Counted from the first letter of the stretch, positions 1 through 9,610 are shown. The stretch is 57,087 bases of DNA from a bacterium (GCA_021796015.1 JAJYOT010000004.1:1-57087), one strand, 5' to 3'. Program-made: numbers and translations. Notes: a model not told the origin generated them from the letters alone.

Positions 1-32
1 GTCCAGTTATTTAGCGGACACTGCATTAATTT

Positions 33-38
33 TATAAT
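33..38 (+). promoter_or_regulatory. -10 element of a probable leaderless promoter for the DUF2723 gene
   Basis: A perfect TATAAT lies 8 nt before the GTG start, so transcription would begin at or just before the start codon and no Shine-Dalgarno would be present. The stretch TTAATTtTATAATAG is nearly identical to the one in front of the FTCD gene (TTAATTcTATAATAG), which supports a real shared promoter. No good -35 hexamer is visible. Confidence 0.55.
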
Positions 39-46
39 AGCCATAA

Positions 47-2290
47 GTGAAGAAAATAATTGAATTAAAGACCCCTCTTGTTTTTTTCGCTTTTTTTGCG
101 CTTTATCTTTTCACTCTGCATCCCTCTCTAGCCCCCTACCGCGATGCCGGAGAAATGGCGAGCAGCGCCTGGACATTAGGAGTGTCTCACCCAACCAGCT
201 ACCCTCTTTACATTCTTCTTGGACGGCTGATTGATTCCTTCCCATTAGGAAACCCCGCCTACCGCTTAAACCTTTTGTCAGCCGTTTCCGCATCCGGGGC
301 CGTGGCCCTCCTATTTTCTTTCCTCTTTGATTCTTTCGGATTCCAAGCCGCGCTGGGGGGATGCGCTCTCTTAGGATTTAACGCCACTTTTTGGTCCATT
401 GCGGTGGTTTCTGAAATGTATAGTTTATGGGTTTTGGGAGCGGTTTTTCTTTTGTCTCTATCCTGGAAACTCAGCAAACAATATGAAGACCGTCTCTGGT
501 TTTTCTTTTGCTTTGCTTTTGGCGTTATCGTCTCAAACCGGCTTGATTTTGTCTTGTGGTCCCCGGGCCTCATCTGGCTGGCCCTTTCGGGAAGGGATGA
601 AAAGCCGCTTTCCTTTTGGGCGGGATGGGCTTTTGTCGTTTGTCCGGCTCTCATGTTTTTTTTCGGCCTTCACTGGCCTATCGCGGCCCTCGCCTTTTTT
701 ACGGCCGTCTATGCCCGAAAAACTCAAAACCTAAAAAGTTGGGTCATCAAATCCGCCTTCTTTTCCCTGTTGGGATTTTCAGTTTATCTCTATCTGCCCA
801 TTCGTTCATCCACCGGTCCTTGGCTTGATTGGAACCACCCCGCCCATTGGTCCAACTTCATCCAATCCATCCTCCGAACGAAATACGGTGGAACCTTGGA
901 TTTAATCAGTGAAAATTACGCGAAGGGTTCGCTTTTTTTTGGCAACATGCTTCTCTACGCCCGACATCTGTGGCATAATTTCTCTCTTCTTGGAATTTTA
1001 GCGGCTCTCTGGGGCCTCACCAGTCTGGCGCGTTCGGAACCGCGCCGATTTATCGGGGTGTTTTCTCTCTATTTCTGGAGCGGCCCCTTTTTTCTTTTGC
1101 TCGCCAATATGCCGCCCAATCCCCACGCAATCGCCATCGTCGACCCCCACTATCTTCTATCGGACATCGTGCTCATCTTTGGAGCCGCCTTGGGGCTCGC
1201 CGAATGGTCGAAACATTCTAAAATTTTATCTCAAACGGCGTGTCTATTTCTGGTTTTATTTCCATTTTTAGTCGGACGCCTTAAAGAAGAAAACCGCAGA
1301 GAACACTTCTTTGATTACGACTACGCGCGAAATGTTTTTCTTTCCGCCCCTTTGCGCGCAACCGTCATCGCCAAAAAAGACGTTCAGCTTTTCAGTCTTT
1401 GGTATTATCAAACCGCCGCCGGCCTAAGACCCGATCTGAATCTTGTCTCCCAAGGGCTCATTGGTTCTCCTTGGTATGAGAACTCTTTCGCCAAACGCTC
1501 CCCCAATTTATTCTTGATCCCGCTCTCCAATGTAGAAGCTTGGAAAAGATTTCTCACCGTCAATAGTCCTGCTTTTGCCACCCCGGATACCGATATTCCC
1601 CCAAGTGTCGCGAACTCCTTAAATCCAAGAGGACTCTTGATGGGAGCTGTCCCCAAAGACTTAAACGCCTCTCAAGATCTGTGGCATTTGTTTGCCTTCA
1701 GAGGCCGTTATTCTTATGAAGCTCAACCCGATTTTTTCACTTCGGATTTAATCGACGCTTATTCCCAAATGTCTTTTAAAGAAGGAACTGAGAAATTCAA
1801 ACAAGATACTGCTTCTTCTTTTGAGGATTTAAATCTGGCCTGGGCCATGCACTGGATATTTCCAGGTCCTCCAGCCTACTTAGGATATGCGGCTTATCTG
1901 AAACAACAATATCCAAAGGCTCTCAACTTCTATCAGATTGCCGTAAGTTTAGGGGAAAATCTTAATTTCCTGGCCCAAAAATATCGCGCGCTTAACGACG
2001 CGGTTCAAAGCTTTAAAAAATCCTGCGCGGAAAATATGCTTCAGGTCGGGGCTATCGAAGAGAAATTAGGAGACCCTAACCAGGCGCGAAACTGGTACTT
2101 AAGATCCCTCATCCTTTATCCTTCCGCTCAAGCCCATTATAATCTTGCTGTTTTGACCTGGAATTCCGATCCCTCGAACTCGGAAAAAGAATTGGAAGAA
2201 GCCCTGGCCCTCGACCCCCATTACGCTCCCGCCATAAAATACCTGCAAGTTTTGCGAAATCGCATGGTTGGATACGGAAAAAATAAATGA
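47..2290 (+). CDS. DUF2723 family membrane protein (GT-C/O-mannosyltransferase-like) with C-terminal TPR region
   Basis: The 747-residue protein starts with a hydrophobic helix followed by D33-A-G-E36 and the SHPTSYPLY stretch typical of the DUF2723 (PF11028, TMEM260-like) family. Members have a GT-C glycosyltransferase fold and are thought to move a sugar from a lipid-linked donor onto extracytoplasmic protein. About ten membrane segments fill the first ~410 residues, then comes a soluble part. The last ~150 residues have TPR-like spacing (YPKALNFYQIAV, LGDPNQARNWYLRSL). The start is GTG, chosen because it lies directly behind a TATAAT box. The gene is monocistronic and converges on mscS with a 15-nt gap. 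Donor and acceptor cannot be told from sequence. Confidence 0.85.
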   Translation: MKKIIELKTPLVFFAFFALYLFTLHPSLAPYRDAGEMASSAWTLGVSHPTSYPLYILLGRLIDSFPLGNPAYRLNLLSAVSASGAVALLFSFLFDSFGFQAALGGCALLGFNATFWSIAVVSEMYSLWVLGAVFLLSLSWKLSKQYEDRLWFFFCFAFGVIVSNRLDFVLWSPGLIWLALSGRDEKPLSFWAGWAFVVCPALMFFFGLHWPIAALAFFTAVYARKTQNLKSWVIKSAFFSLLGFSVYLYLPIRSSTGPWLDWNHPAHWSNFIQSILRTKYGGTLDLISENYAKGSLFFGNMLLYARHLWHNFSLLGILAALWGLTSLARSEPRRFIGVFSLYFWSGPFFLLLANMPPNPHAIAIVDPHYLLSDIVLIFGAALGLAEWSKHSKILSQTACLFLVLFPFLVGRLKEENRREHFFDYDYARNVFLSAPLRATVIAKKDVQLFSLWYYQTAAGLRPDLNLVSQGLIGSPWYENSFAKRSPNLFLIPLSNVEAWKRFLTVNSPAFATPDTDIPPSVANSLNPRGLLMGAVPKDLNASQDLWHLFAFRGRYSYEAQPDFFTSDLIDAYSQMSFKEGTEKFKQDTASSFEDLNLAWAMHWIFPGPPAYLGYAAYLKQQYPKALNFYQIAVSLGENLNFLAQKYRALNDAVQSFKKSCAENMLQVGAIEEKLGDPNQARNWYLRSLILYPSAQAHYNLAVLTWNSDPSNSEKELEEALALDPHYAPAIKYLQVLRNRMVGYGKNK

Positions 2291-2305
2291 TAACGACCGG
2301 GGACG

Positions 2306-2857
2306 TCAGGAGTTCAGCTTAATAATTGTCTGTCCCAACATAACTCCGTTCGGGACTAGAATACGCCTTTGATCCTCCGTTGACAGGGTCGTATATCCCA
2401 AAGATATCTGCTCGACCTTTCCCTGATCGGCTCCACCAGGAACGGAAACGCGAATAACATCCCCCACATGAAAAGGACGATAAATTAGAATCGCCACTCC
2501 CGCCACCATATTGCCAAGAGTGTTTTGAGCCGCAAGCCCCACGGTCAAGGAAACGATGCTGGCTCCGGTCAAAAGAAAAGCGGCAATGGAATGAAGAGAT
2601 GGAATCAACTGGGTATACAAGACAAAGAAAAACCCATAAATCGAAAAGACCCCGAATTTGGTCAGAAAAATTGCGTAGGTGCGGTCAATGCGGCGGGCAG
2701 AATCTTTCTTTAGAATTTTCTCAATGACCGAACGAAAAAAATAAGCAAGCGCGCTTGCCGCCATAAAAAAAAGAACGCCGTAAAAAACAGCGTTCCAAAT
2801 GGAAAGCGGATTAAAAAAATCCCCGCCCTGCGCTTTCAAATAATCCGCGATAGCCAT
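2306..2857 (-). CDS. small MscS-family mechanosensitive channel
   Basis: At 183 residues this is a minimal MscS-type protein. It has three predicted membrane helices, a glycine/alanine-rich pore-helix region (ASIVSLTVGLAAQNTLGNMVAG) and the beta-domain start (YRPFHVGDVIRV) that follows the pore in MscS. The large C-terminal cytoplasmic cage of E. coli MscS (286 residues) is largely missing; the protein ends soon after the beta domain at VPNGVMLGQTIIKLNS. The family releases solutes during hypo-osmotic shock. It is the last gene of the rpsO-to-mscS operon, 7 nt behind the POTRA gene, with no clear Shine-Dalgarno. Confidence 0.87.
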   Translation of the reverse strand: MAIADYLKAQGGDFFNPLSIWNAVFYGVLFFMAASALAYFFRSVIEKILKKDSARRIDRTYAIFLTKFGVFSIYGFFFVLYTQLIPSLHSIAAFLLTGASIVSLTVGLAAQNTLGNMVAGVAILIYRPFHVGDVIRVSVPGGADQGKVEQISLGYTTLSTEDQRRILVPNGVMLGQTIIKLNS

Positions 2858-2864
2858 ATTTTTA

Positions 2865-4178
2865 TTATCGTGGCCAGAAATTATAGCGAACGGCGATGGT
2901 GCCTAGAAGATCATAACCGCCGCTAAATTTCAGAAATCCGAGGTTAAAATCTGTTTTCAGATAATGACTGGCCTTAAGATTAATGAGCATCGGATGAAGG
3001 GCGGCGCCGTTAAACTGCATGGCTTCTAGCTCAATGGGGTGATTCGAGGTCGCCATAAAAATCGCATTCACAAAAGGAACCGTATGGCTCATGACAGTCT
3101 GGTTGGGATCTTGAGCGTAAAAGGTCAAGGCCGTGGGACTTAAAAAATTAGAAAACTGAGCGACCGCGTCTCCCCAATCGCCAAACATCATCCCCGCGCT
3201 TAAACGCACGAAATAAATTTTTTTCGTCATGACAAAGTATGCGTCTCCCAGCATTTGAGTGCCGTTATTATTGCTGACTTGAGCCGTGACATTGGTCGAG
3301 CCCGCGCCCGAAGCCGTCGGCTGGGAAGTATCTCTAAAAAGAAGAGTTCCTTGGGTTCCGAAAGCCACCGCCGGGCGAATATTAGTTTCCGATTGAAGTT
3401 GCATTTTTCCGTCTGCCGACAACATCCAAACTCCGACCTGATCCAGATAATTGGTTTTGGCCGGAGAATTTTTAAACGAGTTTTTTCCGTAAAGGCGTCC
3501 GATTATATAATCAGCGTTAATATCCAAACCCAGGCCTGGGGAATTATCTTGGTCATGGCCGCGATAAGCCGTCGGAGTGAAAACCACTCCCGACAAAGGC
3601 GCCGGCGGCGCGACTCTCAACTGCTTAGCTTCGGTAACCGGTTTTTTAGGCGTGGAAGAAACAGGGCCGGCCCCGGGATTTTTTTCAGCTAATTTATAAA
3701 CTAAACGGACTTCGCGGCCGACGACCGCAATCGTGGAAAGCTGAGAAGGAACCCGAGTCGGCATTTCGTAGAGATTCGGAACAACCGCGGAAAATTGCCC
3801 CGTCGCCTCCATTCGCTTTACATCGTCTTGAATATCTTGTTCGGTATAGAGACTACCCTTGGTGGCATGGGTGAGTTCCGTCAAGGTATAATCGTTAGTG
3901 AACTTGCCTCCGCGAATGAAGAGAACTTCGCCGATGACCCACGGGCCTTTCGTATCCAAAGACAAAGGCGTGCCAAGGCCATTGGTAGCCGCTTGAGGAG
4001 AAGAAGAAACTGGAGCGGAAGAGGCGACAACCGGCGGAGTTGCGGCGGAAGTTGAAATGGCATTACTAGAGGTTGCGGTTGAAGATGAGGAAATGACCGC
4101 CGAAGAAGGCGTCTGGGCCCAAAGGGGTCCCGTAAAAAAAAGCGCTCCTAAAGCGCTAAATGAAAAGATGCGCCGCAA
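2865..4178 (-). CDS. outer-membrane protein with one N-terminal POTRA-like domain
   Basis: The 437-residue protein has a signal peptide (ALGALFFTGPLWAQ), a low-complexity Ser/Thr/Ala linker to about residue 75, and one POTRA-like unit (VLFIRGGKFTNDYTLTEL ... YTEQDIQDDVKRMEATGQF), the fold found repeatedly in BamA. The rest has alternating polar/hydrophobic strands suggesting a small beta-barrel, but it lacks the length and conserved motifs of BamA. The start codon is TTG, overlapping the end of pgpA by 23 nt, with GGTGAT upstream as a possible ribosome-binding site. It may be an accessory outer-membrane assembly or anchoring factor; that function is inference. Confidence 0.6.
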   Translation of the reverse strand: MRRIFSFSALGALFFTGPLWAQTPSSAVISSSSTATSSNAISTSAATPPVVASSAPVSSSPQAATNGLGTPLSLDTKGPWVIGEVLFIRGGKFTNDYTLTELTHATKGSLYTEQDIQDDVKRMEATGQFSAVVPNLYEMPTRVPSQLSTIAVVGREVRLVYKLAEKNPGAGPVSSTPKKPVTEAKQLRVAPPAPLSGVVFTPTAYRGHDQDNSPGLGLDINADYIIGRLYGKNSFKNSPAKTNYLDQVGVWMLSADGKMQLQSETNIRPAVAFGTQGTLLFRDTSQPTASGAGSTNVTAQVSNNNGTQMLGDAYFVMTKKIYFVRLSAGMMFGDWGDAVAQFSNFLSPTALTFYAQDPNQTVMSHTVPFVNAIFMATSNHPIELEAMQFNGAALHPMLINLKASHYLKTDFNLGFLKFSGGYDLLGTIAVRYNFWPR

Positions 4179-4629
4179 GATTGGCCATCACCCCCGCGCA
4201 AAGATCATCGCAAACGACTCCGTAGCCTCCCGGTAATTTTTCAAACCAATTGCAGGGAAAAACCTTGAACATATCGAAGGCGCGAAACAAAACAAAGGCA
4301 AGCCCATAAGCCTTGAGCGTATGCGGCAAAAGAAACGCGGCCAGCATCATGCCGAGAATTTCATCTAAAATAATCCGCCCATCATCGTGACGGCCCAAAA
4401 TTTTCTCAGCTTTTCCGCAAATCCAAAAAGCAATTAAAGAAGCCAAAACAAGAGCCATGAGAAATATTTTCGCATTTTTAGGCACCACTAAAGACAAGCC
4501 CAGGCCTTCAAGACTTCCCAAAAATCCCTCTCCTCCGCGTTTTTGAACGCGCCCCACGCGAGACAAGGCCCAACCCGGAAGATAGCTTAGATAAGCTCCG
4601 GTCGCAAAAAAAAGAATCGCTTGGTTCAT
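4156..4629 (-). CDS. pgpA: phosphatidylglycerophosphatase A
   Basis: The 157-residue membrane protein shows the PgpA signature DDGRIILDEILGMM, whose acidic residues bind the metal used to dephosphorylate phosphatidylglycerophosphate to phosphatidylglycerol. Length matches the family (about 160-170). Its ATG overlaps the pgsA stop by 4 nt, so the enzymes for the last two steps of phosphatidylglycerol synthesis are coupled. Four hydrophobic segments place it in the inner membrane. Confidence 0.9.
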   Translation of the reverse strand: MNQAILFFATGAYLSYLPGWALSRVGRVQKRGGEGFLGSLEGLGLSLVVPKNAKIFLMALVLASLIAFWICGKAEKILGRHDDGRIILDEILGMMLAAFLLPHTLKAYGLAFVLFRAFDMFKVFPCNWFEKLPGGYGVVCDDLCAGVMANLAAHLFI

Positions 4630-5192
4630 TGCCAGGTTTTTTCAAGCATTCTTCTAGACTGCTTAAAGTAAAGGTAGGCGGAGCTCCAGGATGAGATGAC
4701 GCAAACAACCGTCAAGAAATAAGGAATTGAAATAAGATGAATCACCACTGCGGGAAAAAAATCTCTCATCAATAGAAAAACAAGCATCGCCAATATCGAA
4801 GCCGATTGAAGGCCCATTTTCCATTTTCCCCAACTTTCCGCCGATGGAACAACTCCTCCTTTAGCCGTCAGGATTCTCAGCCCCCCCATCAAAAGCTCCC
4901 GAATAATGATGAGAAAAATCCCCCAGAGCGGAATCCATAATCCGCTCCTAATAAGGGCGATCAGTGTTCCGATGACGAGAATTTTGTCGGCGATAGGGTC
5001 TAAAACTTTTCCAAAGGAGCTGATGGTGTTGGTTGAACGCGCGATTTTGCCGTCAAACCAATCGGTCAAAAGGGCGACGACAAAAAAAATAAAGGCGGCG
5101 CCGTCCCAAAACGCGTTTTTCTGGATGAGCGCGGCAAAAGTTCCCAAGGCCAAGAGGATGCGAAATACCGTCAACCGATTGGCCAAGCTCAT
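4626..5192 (-). CDS. pgsA: CDP-diacylglycerol--glycerol-3-phosphate 3-phosphatidyltransferase
   Basis: The 188-residue protein carries the complete CDP-alcohol phosphotransferase motif DG(x)2AR(x)8G(x)3D(x)3D between D47 and D69 (DGKIAR ... GKVLDPIAD). The family makes phosphatidylglycerophosphate from CDP-diacylglycerol and glycerol-3-phosphate in the inner membrane. It is followed directly by pgpA, which supports PgsA over other CDP-alcohol transferases. It starts 2 nt after the rodZ stop without an obvious Shine-Dalgarno, consistent with translational coupling. Confidence 0.93.
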   Translation of the reverse strand: MSLANRLTVFRILLALGTFAALIQKNAFWDGAAFIFFVVALLTDWFDGKIARSTNTISSFGKVLDPIADKILVIGTLIALIRSGLWIPLWGIFLIIIRELLMGGLRILTAKGGVVPSAESWGKWKMGLQSASILAMLVFLLMRDFFPAVVIHLISIPYFLTVVCVISSWSSAYLYFKQSRRMLEKTWQ

Positions 5193-5194
5193 AT

Positions 5195-6088
5195 TTATTG
5201 CTTAGTTCCGGAAGAAAACGAGACAGTTTTTGGCGACAAAGCCATAGGGGAAACAGCGGGCTTGGTTGATCCAGTTGAGTTATGTTTTGCCCGCAGCTTT
5301 AAGGCAGGACGTTTCTTCACTCTAATATGATAGTTTCCCTTAATATCCGGATGAAGAAGAAAGTAGGGTTTTCCATTCAGAGAAACCCCAAGCGCGGAAG
5401 AAGAACTCGTCCAGAGGATGAACTCTCGTTTAGCCCACCAGGTTTGCTTGGTCCCCACCGCGGCAAGACCGCGAAACTTAATATTTCCATCCACGGAAAC
5501 GACCAGATGATTCGGCTTAAGCGCATCAATGACTAAGGAGGCTTCTCCCTTTGGCGCCAATACCGGCTTTGGAGATGCCGGAACCTGAACGCTGACGGCC
5601 TTGGCCGCCTGCTTCTTCTCTGAACTTTTTCTTTGGGCATTCACCCCATGTCTGATGAATAGGCCCGCTACGACCAAAATTAAAAGCGCGGAAACAATGA
5701 CGATGTTTCGCGTTTTCTCATCTAAAGCGGATGCGGAATAAGAGGAAACTGATTTTAAATTTTCCGATGATTCGGGAATATTTTTTTCCTGTTCCGGATC
5801 TAAAGCGGCTTTTGAATCCTCGACAAAACCAAGTTCGTTAAAATCAATATCTAAATACTCGCAATAGCCCTTAAGAAAACTTCTCAAATAAGAACCGCCG
5901 GGAATTTCATCAAAGCGATCTTCTTCCATGGCAACAATAAATTTTCTGGACATCCGGGTTTCTTGATTGACGGCCTCAATCGTCCGGCCCTTTTTAAGCC
6001 GCGCCGCTTTTAGTTTATTTCCGATAGAGGGGACCTTAACCTGTGCTTCGCTAGTTTTGGAGATAGAATTAGCTTTTTCGTCTGTCAT
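5195..6088 (-). CDS. rodZ: RodZ-like protein (HTH_25, one membrane helix, periplasmic domain)
   Basis: The 297-residue protein has a cytoplasmic helix-turn-helix of the HTH_25 type (about residues 20-88; IGNKLKAARLKKGRTIE, then YLRSFLKGYCEYLDID), a single membrane helix at about 128-146, and a periplasmic DUF4115-like beta domain. RodZ links MreB filaments to the elongasome and helps set rod shape. The neighbours ftsK and pgsA fit an envelope operon. AAGGTGA stands 4 nt before the ATG, one of the better Shine-Dalgarno sequences here. No mreB is in the window, so the partner is inferred. Confidence 0.85.
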   Translation of the reverse strand: MTDEKANSISKTSEAQVKVPSIGNKLKAARLKKGRTIEAVNQETRMSRKFIVAMEEDRFDEIPGGSYLRSFLKGYCEYLDIDFNELGFVEDSKAALDPEQEKNIPESSENLKSVSSYSASALDEKTRNIVIVSALLILVVAGLFIRHGVNAQRKSSEKKQAAKAVSVQVPASPKPVLAPKGEASLVIDALKPNHLVVSVDGNIKFRGLAAVGTKQTWWAKREFILWTSSSSALGVSLNGKPYFLLHPDIKGNYHIRVKKRPALKLRAKHNSTGSTKPAVSPMALSPKTVSFSSGTKQ

Positions 6089-6115
6089 GATTCACCTTTT
6101 TACTTAGAGATAAAT

Positions 6116-6883
6116 TTATTTTCCGGTCCGTTCGTCAAAAATCTGCGCCCCTGAAGGCGGCTCAAAATTAAATTCCGAGCTCGACAACGCTATATTATAA
6201 ACGATATCAGAAAAATGAGACCGCACCAAAACCCCTTTTTGGGAGAAATCGCTTTCTACCGGAAAAAAATCACGCGTATTAAAGAACAAGCGCAAGGAAA
6301 ATTTTTCGGAGGAAGACTTGGGCGTCAGTAAAAGCTCGATATTACGGTAACCGGATTTTGTCTTGGGAACCAAGGAATTATGGATGATCTTAATCCGGTA
6401 TCGGCTAAGCATAGAGGCGTAATGGCCGAAATCCAACAAACCTCTGGCAAAAGGTTGGGTCTTAGCCCAATAAGCAAGCTCCATTTCAAGCGCTTCTTTT
6501 TTAGACGGCCGCCATATCCAAATCGTTTCGCCGTCGGAAACCACACTCTGTTTTTCCGGCAATTTTTGATCAATATGGAAACGAGAGCCTCTTGCGTATT
6601 TTAAAGAACCGGCGACTTTTTGAGTGATTCCAGCATCCCGAATGAGAATCGTTTGCTTAAAGCGAGCGGACAAGGTCTTGATTTTCGCTTCGACCGAGGA
6701 TAGATTTTTAACAATATCTGCGACCGTCAAGGGAGCCGAGGAAGGCGTAAAACCAAAGCCTGAAGCGGAAGAGGAAACAACCACCGTTGAAGTCGAGGGG
6801 ACAACCGCCTCCGCAGCCAAAACAGAAGTAGAAATAAGCAGAAATGAGCCCACCGCCGCGACAAGCGGCCATTTCTTAATCAC
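6116..6883 (-). CDS. lolA: outer-membrane lipoprotein carrier protein LolA-like
   Basis: After a signal peptide (KKWPLVAAVGSFLLISTSVLA) and a Val/Ser-rich linker, the protein shows the LolA pattern: IKTLSARFKQ, GSLKYARGSRFHID, SVVSDGETIWIW. LolA carries lipoproteins across the periplasm from LolCDE to the outer membrane; a LolC/E-LolD pair lies at 46043-47981. I chose the GTG at 6883, which overlaps the ftsK stop and has GGAG upstream; this gives 255 residues. An upstream ATG at 6940 would prepend a basic stretch before the signal peptide and overlap ftsK by 65 nt. In this family LolA is often next to ftsK, as here. Confidence 0.87.
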   Translation of the reverse strand: MIKKWPLVAAVGSFLLISTSVLAAEAVVPSTSTVVVSSSASGFGFTPSSAPLTVADIVKNLSSVEAKIKTLSARFKQTILIRDAGITQKVAGSLKYARGSRFHIDQKLPEKQSVVSDGETIWIWRPSKKEALEMELAYWAKTQPFARGLLDFGHYASMLSRYRIKIIHNSLVPKTKSGYRNIELLLTPKSSSEKFSLRLFFNTRDFFPVESDFSQKGVLVRSHFSDIVYNIALSSSEFNFEPPSGAQIFDERTGK

Positions 6884-9089
6884 GCGTCTCCACCGGAACT
6901 TGCGGAAAATGCTTGCGCAAATAATCTTCAATTTGATCAAAATGAATTTCCCAATGATTCGAGCCTTCCGGCTTATGAATCAACTCCTTGACCTCAAGCG
7001 CGCTGAGCAAATTTGTCGCGCGCGCCGAAGATCCAAAATGGGATTTCAAAAGGTCTTGAGAGACGCGCCGGCGCTCCAAAACAAGTTTAAGCGCCTGGGA
7101 AAACTCCAAGGGCTCAACGCCCAAAGTCCCTAAATCCGCCTCGGCGGATTTTGTCATGGTCTCAAGCGCCGGATAATCGGGCTTGGCTTGGGTTTTGAGA
7201 TAAGACACGAGTTTTGAAATTTCCGATTCCGAGACAAAAGCCCCTTGACAGCGTTCCGGTTTTTGAGACCCCACTGCCAGATAAAGCAGATCCCCTTTTC
7301 CCTGAAGAGCATCAGCCCCGGTAGAATCTAAAATCACTTTTGAATCAACTTTGGAAATAACCTGAAGCGCGATGCGGCAAGGCAAATTAGCCTTGATGAC
7401 GCCGGTGATGACATCCACCGATGGCCTCTGCGTCGCCAAAACCAGATGAATCCCCACCGCCCGCGCCATCTGGGTCAGTCTTTGAATAGAATCTTCAACG
7501 CTGTCCTGGGCAACCAACATTAAATCGGCCAATTCGTCAATGATGACGACCACGAAAAATTCCCGCGGACGATTTTCCTTGGCGGCAAGAGCATTATAAG
7601 CGTCAATATTGCGAACGCCAAAGAGTTGAAATTTCTCGTATCTCTTTTCCATCAGGCGAACCACCGCCTTTAAAACCTTCGCCGCATCCTTAGGGCTGGT
7701 GATGACGCTGACTTTCTCGGGAGAAATCGTCGGATCAAAAAGATGCGGAATTTGCTCATAAAAAGTCAGCTCCAGGCGTTTGGGATCGATCAAGACAAAC
7801 TTTACCTCATCGGGCCTGGTCGCAAACAAAATCGAAGCGATGATGGAATGAATCAAGATGGACTTTCCGCTGTTAGTGGCGCCCGCGACCAGCAAATGCG
7901 GCATGGTTTGGAGATCGGCGGTCTTAGGCTCTCCATCAGCCGAAAGCCCCAAGCCAAATAGAAGAGGCTTTTGAGAATTCATGAAAGCGGGGCTTTCCAA
8001 AATTTCCCTCAAATAAACCATCGCGGGTTTGGAGTTGGGAATCTCAACTCCCACCGCGCCTTTTCCTGGAATCGGGGCTAAAATGCGGATTCCCTTGGCC
8101 TTAAGCGCCAAGGCAATATCATTTTCCAAAGCGGCAATAGAACTAACCTTGACCCCCGGGCCCGGAGTCAGTTCATAGCGCGTAATCACGGGACCCGGAG
8201 AAACCCCGGTCACCCGCGCCTCAACGCCGAAACTTTTAAGCGTGGCCTCTAAGACGGAAGAAGCGGCTTGAATTTCCGCCTCCGAGGGTTTTCCGCGTTC
8301 CTTGGACGGCTGTGGCGGCGCTAAAAGTTCTAAGGACGGTAAAACATAGCTAGAAGATGAGCTTCCCGCGTCCCGTTCTTTAACTCGGGATGAAACTTTC
8401 TCTTTTTTGCCGTTTTGCGCGGAATTTGGCGGAGTCTCGATTTTAAGCGGCTGCTTATCCGCGGGTTTTTCAACTGCCACGGGCATCATCTCAATGACCG
8501 GAAGCTCTTTTTTCGCCGCTAGAACTTGAGCTGATAAAGTCTGCCGCTCTTTTTTCCACGCGCGATATTCCGCCGTTAATTTTTTCAACAAAGATTCTGT
8601 AATTTTGAGCCACGGAATCCTAAACAGAAAGTGAAGCGCGGCCAAAAAGAAAATCAGCGTAAATAGAATGCCGCCAAAACGGCCGAAAGCCGTCATCAAA
8701 GCCACGCCAATCTTAAGACCAACGATGCCGCCGGCCCTTTGCCCCCAGTCCGCTGAAAAAATCCCCGCAACAAGAGAAAATAAGGCGGCTAAGAACACAA
8801 GACTTAACAGCGAAAATAAAGCGCGGATCCAGCGAAGAAGGGGATAAGCTTTCTTTGCTAGCTCAAGAAGAAAGTAAAGAAAAAAGGCTGGAAAAAGATA
8901 TCCTGTTTGACCCAGTAAGAAATCAAGTTTGGCTTGAACCCAAATTCCGGCGCGCCCTGAGTAAGCGGGGAGGTACGTCAACCAAGCAATATAAAGGCAA
9001 GCCGCCAAGCCCGCAAACCACCAAAACACCTGGGTATAACCGGAAGATTTTTTACGAACGGAGTTTTTTTTCCCGCCGGAGAGGCTCAC
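6876..9089 (-). CDS. ftsK: DNA translocase FtsK
   Basis: The 737-residue protein has four predicted N-terminal membrane helices within the first ~170 residues, a short linker, and the FtsK/SpoIIIE motor with Walker A GATNSGKS and Walker B (VVVIIDELADLML). The C-terminus has the winged-helix gamma domain (SQDLLKSHFGSSARATNLLSAL) that reads polarity sequences on DNA. FtsK pumps chromosome dimers to the septum for XerCD resolution. The linker is much shorter than in E. coli (1329 residues in total), closer to SpoIIIE. Its ATG overlaps the accB stop by 4 nt. Confidence 0.96.
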   Translation of the reverse strand: MSLSGGKKNSVRKKSSGYTQVFWWFAGLAACLYIAWLTYLPAYSGRAGIWVQAKLDFLLGQTGYLFPAFFLYFLLELAKKAYPLLRWIRALFSLLSLVFLAALFSLVAGIFSADWGQRAGGIVGLKIGVALMTAFGRFGGILFTLIFFLAALHFLFRIPWLKITESLLKKLTAEYRAWKKERQTLSAQVLAAKKELPVIEMMPVAVEKPADKQPLKIETPPNSAQNGKKEKVSSRVKERDAGSSSSSYVLPSLELLAPPQPSKERGKPSEAEIQAASSVLEATLKSFGVEARVTGVSPGPVITRYELTPGPGVKVSSIAALENDIALALKAKGIRILAPIPGKGAVGVEIPNSKPAMVYLREILESPAFMNSQKPLLFGLGLSADGEPKTADLQTMPHLLVAGATNSGKSILIHSIIASILFATRPDEVKFVLIDPKRLELTFYEQIPHLFDPTISPEKVSVITSPKDAAKVLKAVVRLMEKRYEKFQLFGVRNIDAYNALAAKENRPREFFVVVIIDELADLMLVAQDSVEDSIQRLTQMARAVGIHLVLATQRPSVDVITGVIKANLPCRIALQVISKVDSKVILDSTGADALQGKGDLLYLAVGSQKPERCQGAFVSESEISKLVSYLKTQAKPDYPALETMTKSAEADLGTLGVEPLEFSQALKLVLERRRVSQDLLKSHFGSSARATNLLSALEVKELIHKPEGSNHWEIHFDQIEDYLRKHFPQVPVETRD

Positions 9090-9610
9090 GTCCGTTCAAC
9101 AATGAAGAGATCTTGCCCGGCTTTCACCGATTTCCCATTTTCAACCAGCGCCTTAACAATCGTGCAGGGAAACTCAGCGCGCGTCTCGTTAAAGACCTTC
9201 ATCGCCTCGATCATGCAAAGAACCTGCCCGGGCTTAACCGTTTCGCCTTCCTTGACGAACGGCGGGCTCGACGGAGTCGGGGCGCGGTAAAAAATCCCCA
9301 TCATCGGAGATTTAATTTTGATCCCGGCGGGAGGCGGGGCTTCCACCGCCATTTGAGCGGTCGCGGGAGCGGAAGATGCAGGCACAGCCGTAGTCTGAAA
9401 CGCCCCCACCGGAACGGGAACGGGCCTTAGAGCCGGGTTTTTCCGGCGCACGAGGCGCAGGGAAAAATCTTTTTCCTCAAGTTCCAGAGCGTCCAGCCCA
9501 TTTTCTTTCATGAACGAATAGAAAGACTTTAATTTTTCCAAAGGGCCAAATCCCTCTAAAGGCTCAGCTCCGTTTTTCGCTATCGGCTTTTTAGGCATAG
9601 ACTTAATCAA
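9086..9610 (-). CDS. accB: biotin carboxyl carrier protein of acetyl-CoA carboxylase
   Basis: The 174-residue protein ends in a biotinyl/lipoyl domain with IEAMKVFNE, where K138 is the predicted biotinylated lysine. A Pro/Ala-rich hinge precedes it (about 62-95) and an N-terminal dimerisation segment lies before that. It would carry carboxybiotin between AccC and AccAD in fatty-acid synthesis. Unusually, accC is not adjacent; the gene lies between pnp and ftsK. A TTG at 9610 overlaps the pnp stop (TTGA); an ATG at 9598 is the alternative start and would remove four residues. Confidence 0.9.
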   Translation of the reverse strand: MIKSMPKKPIAKNGAEPLEGFGPLEKLKSFYSFMKENGLDALELEEKDFSLRLVRRKNPALRPVPVPVGAFQTTAVPASSAPATAQMAVEAPPPAGIKIKSPMMGIFYRAPTPSSPPFVKEGETVKPGQVLCMIEAMKVFNETRAEFPCTIVKALVENGKSVKAGQDLFIVERT